From NCBI GenBank assembly GCA_934273635.1, contig CAKQSV010000002.1, positions 124,001 to 188,000 on the forward strand: a stretch of DNA of 64,000 nt, in the 5' to 3' direction. The stretch comes from an uncultured Alphaproteobacteria bacterium (lineage in GTDB: Bacteria > Pseudomonadota > Alphaproteobacteria > RF32 > CAG-239). Position 1 is the first letter of the stretch, and every line of letters starts with the position of its first letter. Below, piece after piece: positions 25,530 to 32,487 of this stretch. Made by a program: the position numbers and the translations under genes. The notes beneath the pieces are model-generated. The model ran no database searches. It was not told the origin of the DNA and was given only the letters and a program-made list of their open reading frames with translations.

Positions 25530-26309
25530 TTATTTGCTGTTATAATCGGCTTTCTCTTTTAAGAAAAAGATAATTCCCACCGGAATCGAACAAGCATACA
25601 GCAAGGTTGAAATTCCGAGTGTCAACCACGGTTGGCTGATGACAAAGCTGGCAAACAAAACCACAACCAACATCATCGGCACCAACAGGCACGTCGGCAC
25701 GCGCATTTTTTTGGTGGAGATGGTCGGGATGCGGCTAACCATCAGCAAAGCCACAACCGCCATTAACGACGCACAAAAGATGTTAGAGTGCAAAAACTCA
25801 TACTCCGGGAACTCAAAGCTGATTAAAATCGGCAAAATTCCCAACGCCGCGGCGGCAGGAGCCGGAACGCCGACAAAAAAGTGGTGCCAATATTCCGGTT
25901 GCGGCGCTTCTTCCAACATGGTGTTAAAACGAGCCAAACGCATGGACATACCGATGGTGAACAGCAGACAGAAGAACCAACCAAAGCGAGGCAGATCAAA
26001 CAACGTCCATTGATACATCAAAATTGAGGGCGCAACGCCAAAGCTGACAAAGTCAGACAAAGAATCCAACTCGGCGCCGAATTTGCTCGAGCCTTTGAGC
26101 ATACGGGCAACACGACCGTCCAAGCCGTCAAAAAACGCGGCTAAGAAAATGCAGATAACAGCTTTCACCCAATCTTCCTGCACGGCATAGCGGATTGAGG
26201 TGACGCCCGAGCACAAAGCCAACATGGTGACAATGTTTGGCGCAAGTTTGCGGAACGGCAAAACCGTCAAGCGAGGTCTTGCCAAAGTAATTTTTTTAAT
26301 TTTTTCCAT
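25530..26309 (-). CDS. pssA: CDP-diacylglycerol-serine O-phosphatidyltransferase
   Basis: A 259-residue integral membrane enzyme that makes phosphatidylserine. The CDP-alcohol phosphatidyltransferase signature D-G-x2-A-R-x8-G-x3-D-x3-D is complete (DGLDGRVARMLKG...FGAELDSLSD). About eight hydrophobic helices follow. ATG 26309 is chosen because GGGGAG lies eight bases upstream, inside psd; it overlaps the psd stop by one base (TAATG). psd then converts the product to phosphatidylethanolamine. Confidence 0.95.
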   Translation of the reverse strand: MEKIKKITLARPRLTVLPFRKLAPNIVTMLALCSGVTSIRYAVQEDWVKAVICIFLAAFFDGLDGRVARMLKGSSKFGAELDSLSDFVSFGVAPSILMYQWTLFDLPRFGWFFCLLFTIGMSMRLARFNTMLEEAPQPEYWHHFFVGVPAPAAAALGILPILISFEFPEYEFLHSNIFCASLMAVVALLMVSRIPTISTKKMRVPTCLLVPMMLVVVLFASFVISQPWLTLGISTLLYACSIPVGIIFFLKEKADYNSK

Positions 26310-27016
26310 TAACGAATCTCCCCTTTCATTTGAGCGTCGGTCGAAGACAAATTGGCGATAATCGTCTCGCCGGCAACCATGGTTTGACCAAGGCAAACTT
26401 GCGGCTCGACGCCTTCAGGCAAATAGACATCAAGTCTGGAACCAAAACGAATCATACCAAAGCGTTCTCCGGCTTTGTATTCCTGACCTTCAACAGCCTC
26501 GCATAAAATACGGCGGGCAACCAGACCTGCAATCTGCACTACGGCAATGTCTTTGCCGCTTTTGGTTTTGACGGCCAAGAGCTGACGCTCATTGTCTTTG
26601 CTGGCTTTGTCTAAGGTCGCATTAAAGAATTTTCCGGGGACGTAAACGGCTTTGGTAATTTTGCCGTCAACAGGAGAGCGGTTGACGTGAACATTAAACA
26701 CACTCATAAACACACTGACGCGGGTGAATTTTTTGTCGCCCAAGCCAAGTTCTTCAGGCGCTTTGACCTTGGTTATCATTTGCACAATACCATCAGCGGG
26801 AGACACAACCACATCATTAACCGAAGGGGTTACACGCTCAGGATCTCTGAAAAAGTAAAAACACCAGACAGTTGCGACAATGCCCAACCATCCCAGAGGC
26901 TCCCAAATCATTGCCAATAACGCTGTTATTGCAGCAAAGATGCCAACAAACTTCCACCCTTCCTGATGAATATTCGGAAGTATGTAGCGACGCCATGAGA
27001 TTTCGATAGTTTTCAT
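26309..27016 (-). CDS. psd: Phosphatidylserine decarboxylase proenzyme
   Basis: A 235-residue proenzyme of the short type. Two N-terminal hydrophobic stretches (FVGIFAAITALLAMIWEPLG) anchor it. VVSPADGIVQMI and SVFMSVFNVHVNRSPVDG carry the catalytic region. The C-terminal IRFGSRLDVYLPEG has the Gly-Ser cleavage site that creates the pyruvoyl group. It is translationally coupled to pssA, so synthesis and decarboxylation of phosphatidylserine are linked. Confidence 0.95.
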   Translation of the reverse strand: MKTIEISWRRYILPNIHQEGWKFVGIFAAITALLAMIWEPLGWLGIVATVWCFYFFRDPERVTPSVNDVVVSPADGIVQMITKVKAPEELGLGDKKFTRVSVFMSVFNVHVNRSPVDGKITKAVYVPGKFFNATLDKASKDNERQLLAVKTKSGKDIAVVQIAGLVARRILCEAVEGQEYKAGERFGMIRFGSRLDVYLPEGVEPQVCLGQTMVAGETIIANLSSTDAQMKGEIR

Positions 27017-27170
27017 ATCTTAATTTCCTTTATTTGTCGCCCGAAAGGCTTTGCCGTGACGTTGTCAACTGCCGCAAGCCGCGCGGGCGGTTAAAACCGT
27101 TTTCAGCTAAGCATATTTTTGCAAAAAAAACAAGTTTTATATAAAAAATGTCCCAAGCGAGTTTTTTTTA

Positions 27171-27198
27171 TTGCAATTATGATAAAATATTGTATAAA
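27171..27198 (+). promoter_or_regulatory. Promoter of tRNA-Leu(TAA)
   Basis: TTGCAA (27171-27176), 16-base spacer, TATAAA (27193-27198), eleven bases before the tRNA. Confidence 0.65.
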
Positions 27199-27209
27199 CA
27201 CTCTTGTAT

Positions 27210-27296
27210 GCGCTTGTGGCGGAATTGGTAGACGCTGCAGACTTAAAATCTGTTGCCCGCAAGGGCGTACCGGTTCAAGTCCGGTCTAGCGCACCA
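27210..27296 (+). tRNA. tRNA-Leu (anticodon TAA)
   Basis: 87-base class II tRNA including an encoded CCA. Acceptor GCGCTTG / CTAGCGC (one mismatch), long variable arm TTGCCCGCAAGGGCGT, T arm ACCGG-TTCAAGT-CCGGT. The anticodon loop CTTAAAA gives TAA. Confidence 0.96.
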
Positions 27297-27305
27297 CGTT
27301 TTTTA

Positions 27306-27332
27306 AGGCTCTCTTCGGAGAGCTTTTTTTTA
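27306..27332 (+). terminator. Terminator of tRNA-Leu(TAA)
   Basis: GGCTCTC-TTCG-GAGAGCT stem with a stable TTCG loop and TTTTTTT. The stretch to 27520 holds only this and the next terminator. Confidence 0.93.
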
Positions 27333-27432
27333 TGCTTTTGAGAGAAAATAAAATACATTTAAAATTGAATATCACTTTTCTCTAATTTTCTTTTATTTTC
27401 TGAGATAAAGCCTATTTTACACATAGTATATG

Positions 27433-27457
27433 CAAAAAAGCCGGTGAGACCGGCTTT
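27433..27457 (-). terminator. Terminator after the response regulator
   Basis: Minus strand AAAGCCGG-TCTCA-CCGGCTTTTTT, about 65 bases after the stop. Confidence 0.85.
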
Positions 27458-27520
27458 GACGTATCCAGATTTTAAACCTAGATTTGAATTACAAAAACAA
27501 TAAGGACAAGGGGGCTGCAA

Positions 27521-28153
27521 TCAGATAATGCCCATTTTTTGGGCGAGGATGACGGCTTGGGTGCGATTAGTCGCGCCGACCGAGCGTAACAGCGCGTTAA
27601 TATGCAATTTAACGGTTGCCTCGGAGACGCCCATTTGATACGCAATCTGTTTGTTGGACAAGCCCTGAGCCACCAGTCCCAAGACCTGATTTTGGCGGTT
27701 GGTCAGCGTTTTGGTCATACCGCAAGGCGGGCGGTCCTGCACCGTGGCATCGGTTGAGGGTTGCAACACTGACGGCGGCAGATAGGTTCCGCCGTCTAAA
27801 ATCAGTTGCAAGGCTTTATTTAATATCACGGGCTCGGAGCGTTTGGGAATATAACCACACACGCCGAGCTCCAGACTTTTGCGGATAGTGCCGCTGTTTT
27901 CTCCGGCAGAAACCACCACAAAGCGCGCTTGCGGCGCTTTAGATTTCAGCTCTTTCAGCGCCTCTGGCCAGTTCATATCCGGCATATCCAAATCCATTAT
28001 AACTAAAGAGATGTTATTGTCAGTCTCAACAAACTTCAGCGCCTGATTAAAGTTAGCGGCCTGCAAAATGATAAAGTCAGGATTAATTTTTTCAAGCTGA
28101 AGACTTAGTCCATCTCGAAACAAGGCGTGGTCATCAGCAATGAGAACTTTCAT
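27521..28153 (-). CDS. NarL/LuxR-type response regulator
   Basis: A 210-residue two-domain regulator. The receiver domain has the acidic pair Asp7-Asp8 and phospho-acceptor Asp54 (LVIMDLDMPD). The C-terminal LuxR-type HTH spans about 147-205 (LTNRQNQVLGLVAQGLSNKQIAYQMGVSEATVKLH, given as landmark region). ATG 28153 is chosen for its strong SD GAGGAGG. No histidine kinase gene is adjacent, so its signal is unknown. Confidence 0.93.
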   Translation of the reverse strand: MKVLIADDHALFRDGLSLQLEKINPDFIILQAANFNQALKFVETDNNISLVIMDLDMPDMNWPEALKELKSKAPQARFVVVSAGENSGTIRKSLELGVCGYIPKRSEPVILNKALQLILDGGTYLPPSVLQPSTDATVQDRPPCGMTKTLTNRQNQVLGLVAQGLSNKQIAYQMGVSEATVKLHINALLRSVGATNRTQAVILAQKMGII

Positions 28154-28284
28154 TTGATATCCTCCTCTAAATTGGCTGTCGTACAATTTTGTTCACAAAA
28201 TCGGGTAGGCTCTATTGCATAGAAAAATAATTTCTATCCAAAAAATTTAAAGGCACGGCTGAACTTTTTTATATACGTTTTAGA

Positions 28285-29106
28285 CTATAACTCTATCGGT
28301 CTAGCATAGGTTCCGGCTAAATGCAACCCCTTAAACAGCTCGGAGGCGTCTTGCAGGCTCGGCGAGGCGCTGTCCACATAGCCTTTAACCTCTATCAGCG
28401 TAAACTTCGTCTCCCCCACATTGGCCGACGCCAAAAGTTTGGGATCATCAAAACCCATGGCAATCAAGGTCTCAAAAATCGTGGAGTTGCTGACATCGAC
28501 ATCGCACTCAACACTCAACGCGCTGTTATCAATGCCGCTGGCGTCACTGGGGGAAAGCGCAAAGACATACGCCTCGTTCTCGGGCGCAATGTTGCGATGA
28601 CGAACAAACGGCAGACGAGCCACAATATTTAAGCTCTCTTTATCTTTCTGCGCCGACAACGCGTTCCACCACGGCTTTTCGTTCATCTCGTGATTATAGC
28701 AAGGCACAATCGCCAACTGCGCCTCGTGAGTGCTGACCATATTAAACACCTGATTGTAACTGCTCAGCAAAGACACATCGACATAACTGCCAAAGTGCTC
28801 TTGCACACGGTGAAGGATGGAAACATCCTGCTCCTCGCCATAAACCGCAATTTTGAGTTTTTTATGCAGGCAAGCGCTGGCGCTTAAAATCTCGCGCCAA
28901 ATTTTAGCCACAACATATTCAGGAAAATCACCGGTATGATATTTGAGCATACGGCGAATAGTCATAGCTTCTTGTCCCAAAATATTCTCAATTTTCACCG
29001 GTTGAGGATTTTCCTTAACCAGTTCGGTACGTTTCATCAGCAAATTATATAACTCGATATCAATGTTTTCGATTTGCTTTTGAATATCGCTTTTTTTATC
29101 GGGCAT
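28285..29106 (-). CDS. Chorismate mutase domain protein
   Basis: A 273-residue protein. Residues 1 to about 95 resemble an AroQ-type chorismate mutase: IENIDIELYNLLMKRTELV, then EAMTIRRMLKYHTGDFPEYVVAKIWREILS. The remaining 180 residues are only faintly like a prephenate dehydratase or ACT-type region (KLKIAVYGEEQDVS at its start; FTLIEVKGYVD near its end). Alphaproteobacterial chorismate mutases of about this size are known. The step would feed phenylalanine and tyrosine synthesis. It precedes the oppositely ordered rluB-rsmD group on the same strand, nine bases from rsmD. Confidence 0.75.
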   Translation of the reverse strand: MPDKKSDIQKQIENIDIELYNLLMKRTELVKENPQPVKIENILGQEAMTIRRMLKYHTGDFPEYVVAKIWREILSASACLHKKLKIAVYGEEQDVSILHRVQEHFGSYVDVSLLSSYNQVFNMVSTHEAQLAIVPCYNHEMNEKPWWNALSAQKDKESLNIVARLPFVRHRNIAPENEAYVFALSPSDASGIDNSALSVECDVDVSNSTIFETLIAMGFDDPKLLASANVGETKFTLIEVKGYVDSASPSLQDASELFKGLHLAGTYARPIEL

Positions 29107-29115
29107 GGGTTGTTC

Positions 29116-29670
29116 CTAACAAGACTCCGGACTATATTCCAAAAATAACACTTTTGCTAAGCCGTATATTCGCTCATTTTGCAATTTGTAGCAAGCGGGA
29201 ATTGCGATTTGTTCAGTTTTTTCAACTTCAACCATGCACAACGCCTTGTCTTTGAGCCAATTTTGCGTATGCAAGTTTTGCAGGGCGACCTCGCTCAAGC
29301 CTTGGTTATACGGGGCATCCATAAACAATATGTCATATCGCCTCGGGGCGGCGGGAAGTTTGGTCACATCGGCGCGCACGACCTTGATTTTGTTTTTTTC
29401 CTGCGGAAACAGAGCCACGTTTTTTTGCAAGCTGCGCGGGTCAACATCTATCAGGCAAACCTCGGCCGCGCCTCGGGACAAAGCCTCAAGCGCCACCGCG
29501 CCGGTGCCACCGAAAACATCCAGCAAAGCATAATTATCCCAACTTTTATCCAGTTGAAAATTAAGAATATTAAACAGTGCCTCGCGGGCGCGGTCTGAGG
29601 TGGGGCGCACCTTGTCCGAATTCGGCGAATAAAGTTTTTTACCGCGATATTGTCCCGAGATTATTCTCAT
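29116..29670 (-). CDS. rsmD: 16S rRNA (guanine966-N2)-methyltransferase RsmD
   Basis: A 184-residue SAM-dependent methyltransferase. It opens with MRIISGQYRGKKLYSP and VRPTSDRAREALFNIL, the RsmD signature, followed by motif I (LLDVFGGTGAVALEALSRGA). The catalytic motif reads DAPYN where most members have DPPY. Its ATG overlaps the stop of the pseudouridine synthase gene by four bases (ATGA), so two rRNA modification enzymes are coupled. Confidence 0.93.
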   Translation of the reverse strand: MRIISGQYRGKKLYSPNSDKVRPTSDRAREALFNILNFQLDKSWDNYALLDVFGGTGAVALEALSRGAAEVCLIDVDPRSLQKNVALFPQEKNKIKVVRADVTKLPAAPRRYDILFMDAPYNQGLSEVALQNLHTQNWLKDKALCMVEVEKTEQIAIPACYKLQNERIYGLAKVLFLEYSPESC

Positions 29671-30389
29671 AGTTTGAATTTTCCGCCCAGTTGTTCGCGC
29701 AAAACTTTTTGCGGCACTTCTTTGACCTCGCCTTTATTCAGACTGCCAAGCTGAAAAGGTCCGTAAGACAGGCGCAACAAGCGCGCCACATCTAATCCGA
29801 CAGATTTCATCAACTTACGAATCTCTCTATTTTTGCCCTCGTTGAGGGTTATGCTCAACCACGCGTTGGTGCCCTGCTCGCTCTCGACCACGACTTTGAC
29901 CGCGCCATAATGCACGCCGTCAACCACCGCGCCGTTCTCCAACTCGGCTAATTTGGCTTTATCTAAAAAGCCGTGCACCCGAACTTTGTAACGGCGGCTC
30001 CAACCGTTTTGCGGCAGCTCCAAGGCGCGCGCAAGTTCGCCGTTATTCGTCAACAGCAACAGCCCTTCGGAGTTTAAGTCAAGCCGACCGACAGACATTA
30101 CCCTTGGCAAACCCGCGGGCAAATTGTCAAACACGGTCGGACGACCCTGATTGTCTTTGTGACTGGTAACCAGACCACAGGGTTTGTGATAAAGCCACAG
30201 GCGCGTCGCCTCCGGACGCGAGATTTTTTCGCCATCAAAGCGGATGTCTTCCGTGCCCTCAACATTAAACGCCGGAGAAACAACCGTCTCGCCATTGACG
30301 GTAATTCGTTGTTGGGCGATGAATTTTTCAGCCTCACGCCGCGAGCAAACGCCTGAACGAGACAGATATTTGGCTATTCTTTCACTCAT
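29667..30389 (-). CDS. RluB-family rRNA pseudouridine synthase
   Basis: A 240-residue protein: an N-terminal S4 RNA-binding domain (RIAKYLSRSGVCSRREAEKFI), then the RsuA/RluB catalytic domain with GRLDLNSEGLLLLTNNG (catalytic Asp) and LNEGKNREIRKLMKSVG. The group modifies 23S or 16S rRNA; the exact uridine is inferred, not seen. ATG 30389 gives the standard start of the S4 domain; upstream in-frame ATGs would add about 19 residues. Confidence 0.92.
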   Translation of the reverse strand: MSERIAKYLSRSGVCSRREAEKFIAQQRITVNGETVVSPAFNVEGTEDIRFDGEKISRPEATRLWLYHKPCGLVTSHKDNQGRPTVFDNLPAGLPRVMSVGRLDLNSEGLLLLTNNGELARALELPQNGWSRRYKVRVHGFLDKAKLAELENGAVVDGVHYGAVKVVVESEQGTNAWLSITLNEGKNREIRKLMKSVGLDVARLLRLSYGPFQLGSLNKGEVKEVPQKVLREQLGGKFKL

Positions 30390-30470
30390 GGAAAAATCTT
30401 TCTTATTAACGATTAATTTTATGTTTGTTGTTATCATACTTCTCAATATTAATCAATATTAAGTTTGAAA

Positions 30471-30938
30471 ATGGAAGACGAGCAAAAATATATGCGACGG
30501 GCGTTGGAATTGGCAACGCAAGCGGCTCAGCAAGACGAAGTGCCGGTCGGCGCGGTGGTGGTTAATCCGCAAACCGGCGAAATTGTCAGCGAGGCCTATA
30601 ACCTTGGCAAACACGGAGCAGACGCCTGCGCTCACGCCGAACTCTCCGCCATGCGGGAGGCGTGCCGAAAGTTAGGGCTTAAGCGGTTGTGGGATATGGA
30701 TATTTATGTGACGTTAGAGCCCTGCACCATGTGCGCCGCCGCCATCTCTTTTATGCGGATACGCAAATTGGTGTTTGGCGCTTTTGACCCCAAAGGCGGC
30801 GCCGTGGTCTCGGGCGTGCGTTTTTATGAGCAGGCGACCTGTCATCACAAACCTGAAGTGAAGAGCGGTGTTTGCGCCGATGAGGCCGCCGCTTTACTCC
30901 AAAAGTTTTTCCGCGCTAAACGAGACAAAAAAGGTTGA
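30471..30938 (+). CDS. tadA: tRNA adenosine(34) deaminase TadA
   Basis: A 155-residue zinc deaminase that makes inosine at the wobble base of tRNA-Arg(ACG). The zinc motifs HAE (residues 55-57) and PCTMC (84-88) are intact, and the family text VPVGAVVV is present. The C-terminal helix (AAALLQKFFRAKRD) is typical. ATG 30471 is used; TTG at 30465 is possible. It is divergent from the pseudouridine synthase gene. Confidence 0.95.
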   Translation: MEDEQKYMRRALELATQAAQQDEVPVGAVVVNPQTGEIVSEAYNLGKHGADACAHAELSAMREACRKLGLKRLWDMDIYVTLEPCTMCAAAISFMRIRKLVFGAFDPKGGAVVSGVRFYEQATCHHKPEVKSGVCADEAAALLQKFFRAKRDKKG

Positions 30939-30962
30939 TTTTTAGACAAAATGTGTTATAGT
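30935..30962 (+). promoter_or_regulatory. Promoter of the 31.0 kb gene
   Basis: TTGATT (30935-30940), 16-base spacer, TATAGT (30957-30962), 41 bases before the start codon. It overlaps the tadA stop. Confidence 0.55.
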
Positions 30963-31003
30963 GATAGTAAGATTAGAGAGATTCTAAACAGAGGAGCAAG
31001 AAC

Positions 31004-32200
31004 ATGGCTGATAATTCTCAAATGATGGATAAATATAATGACAAAGACTTTGAGGCATTTTTAAAAAGTGAGGGCAAAGGCTCTGCGGACAGCATTTGGA
31101 ACAACGGCTCCGGAGAGGCTGAACTAAAAGATTTGTTTGACGCTTTTAAGAAAAAACAAGGCGAAAACACCGACGAACAAGCCGGTAATACCGAGGGACG
31201 CGGTACCCTCAATGTCTCGCAACAGGTCAGCGATGGCGACACCAACCAAAACTTGAACGTTTCGCAAAATCAGCAACAACAAGGCAATGACGGCGACTGG
31301 ATTAAGAAAAAAAGAGAGTCATGGCAGCCGTGGTGCGAAAAAGAGCATAATCCTCCTTATATTTATGATGAAAATCAAGAAGTTAAGGACGGTTTGAAGT
31401 TTGATGTTTATAAAACCGCCGAGGACAAAGCCGCGGGGAAAAAGGCTGCGTCTATTCATTACAGCAGTCCGCGTGACGTGACGATGGAAACCGAGGCAGG
31501 CAAGACTCCTGATTATGAATTTTTCAACAAGCTCGCCAAAGAAGCGAAAGACGACAAAATCCCAGGGGTGACTTTTGAAGGCGATATGACACCGGACTTT
31601 AAGGCTAAATTGGCCGCCGCTTGTTTGGAACACGGTTTGAAAATGGAAAACGGACCGGAGATGATTGACGTCAATTTGCTGGGCAATGTGAGTGAGGACG
31701 TTAAGAAAAAAGTTGAAGCGTTTAACAAAACCGCCGAGAACAAAAAGTTTTATGAACAGGCAAAGGCCGACGCCAAAGCTCTGAAAGAACAGAACGGCAG
31801 CGCCTCTTTCAGCCTGAAAGACGAGAAAGACCCAAGCAAACAAGCAATGCTTTATGCCGCTTATTCCAACGCCGGCGTTAAGGTGACCGACACTTATGAC
31901 GCCACCAAAGAGACCAAAGGATACTTCAAAACCGAAGGGCTGGACTTTATCGGCAAAGAAGAGATGAAACCTTTGGAGACATATAACGGCAAGCAACAGC
32001 GCATTGACGATGTTAGAGCTAAATCTCACGCCCGTTTGAGCGAGAAAGTGATGTCAGGCGATCAGGAGGCTTTGGCGACCATGGAAGAGCGCGAAGATGT
32101 GGGCATGGCGCGCGCCAATATCCGCGCCGGCAAAGGCACACAGGTCGATCAAGACATTATCGCGAAACGCATTGCCGCGCAAAGGCAAGCCACGCACTAA
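31004..32200 (+). CDS. Unknown charged, glutamine/lysine-rich protein
   Basis: I do not recognise this 398-residue protein. It has no signal peptide or membrane helix. Residues 40-110 are low-complexity (EGRGTLNVSQQVSDGDTNQN, NVSQNQQQQGNDGD). The rest is rich in Lys, Glu, Asp and Ala and has two similar-looking modules. 'PDYEFFNKLAKEAKDDKIPG...FKAKLAAACLEHGLKM' near 165-215 has a partner 'KKFYEQAKADAKALKEQNG...KQAMLYAAYSNAGVKV' near 246-295, both 'F...AK.AK...A..L.....A.....G.K'. It has a good SD (GAGGAG), its own promoter and a terminator. A secreted effector or a structural protein are both open. Confidence 0.65.
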   Translation: MADNSQMMDKYNDKDFEAFLKSEGKGSADSIWNNGSGEAELKDLFDAFKKKQGENTDEQAGNTEGRGTLNVSQQVSDGDTNQNLNVSQNQQQQGNDGDWIKKKRESWQPWCEKEHNPPYIYDENQEVKDGLKFDVYKTAEDKAAGKKAASIHYSSPRDVTMETEAGKTPDYEFFNKLAKEAKDDKIPGVTFEGDMTPDFKAKLAAACLEHGLKMENGPEMIDVNLLGNVSEDVKKKVEAFNKTAENKKFYEQAKADAKALKEQNGSASFSLKDEKDPSKQAMLYAAYSNAGVKVTDTYDATKETKGYFKTEGLDFIGKEEMKPLETYNGKQQRIDDVRAKSHARLSEKVMSGDQEALATMEEREDVGMARANIRAGKGTQVDQDIIAKRIAAQRQATH

Positions 32201-32218
32201 AAAGTTATATTCTTTCAT

Positions 32219-32254
32219 ACAACTCCTCAGAACCTCTAAGGAGTTGTTTTTTTT
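32219..32254 (+). terminator. Terminator after the 31.0 kb gene
   Basis: CAACTCCT / AGGAGTTG stem with an 11-base loop, followed by eight T. The 230 bases from here to 32487 are AT-rich and hold no ORF or SD. Confidence 0.93.
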
Positions 32255-32487
32255 GCGAAAATAGCCAAAAATAAATATTGTAATTTGGGTTTTAATATAG
32301 TATATTTAATACTGTATAAATCTTATTTTGGCTATTATTGTATTGTGTTTCTGTTATTTGGTTGAAAACAAATAAACCCGAAACCCGCATAATGGCCTAC
32401 TGCTACATTTTCTTTCTCGCGAAACCGCAAATTTCGCGTCGATATATATTTTTTTCTTAAGTTAATAATAAAAAACAAATTTATAAT

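Noticed and set aside
32201..32487. A Bacteroidota-type promoter upstream of the large lipoprotein
   Set aside because: I looked for TTTG near -33 and TAnnTTTG near -7 and found only imperfect strings, so I do not claim it.
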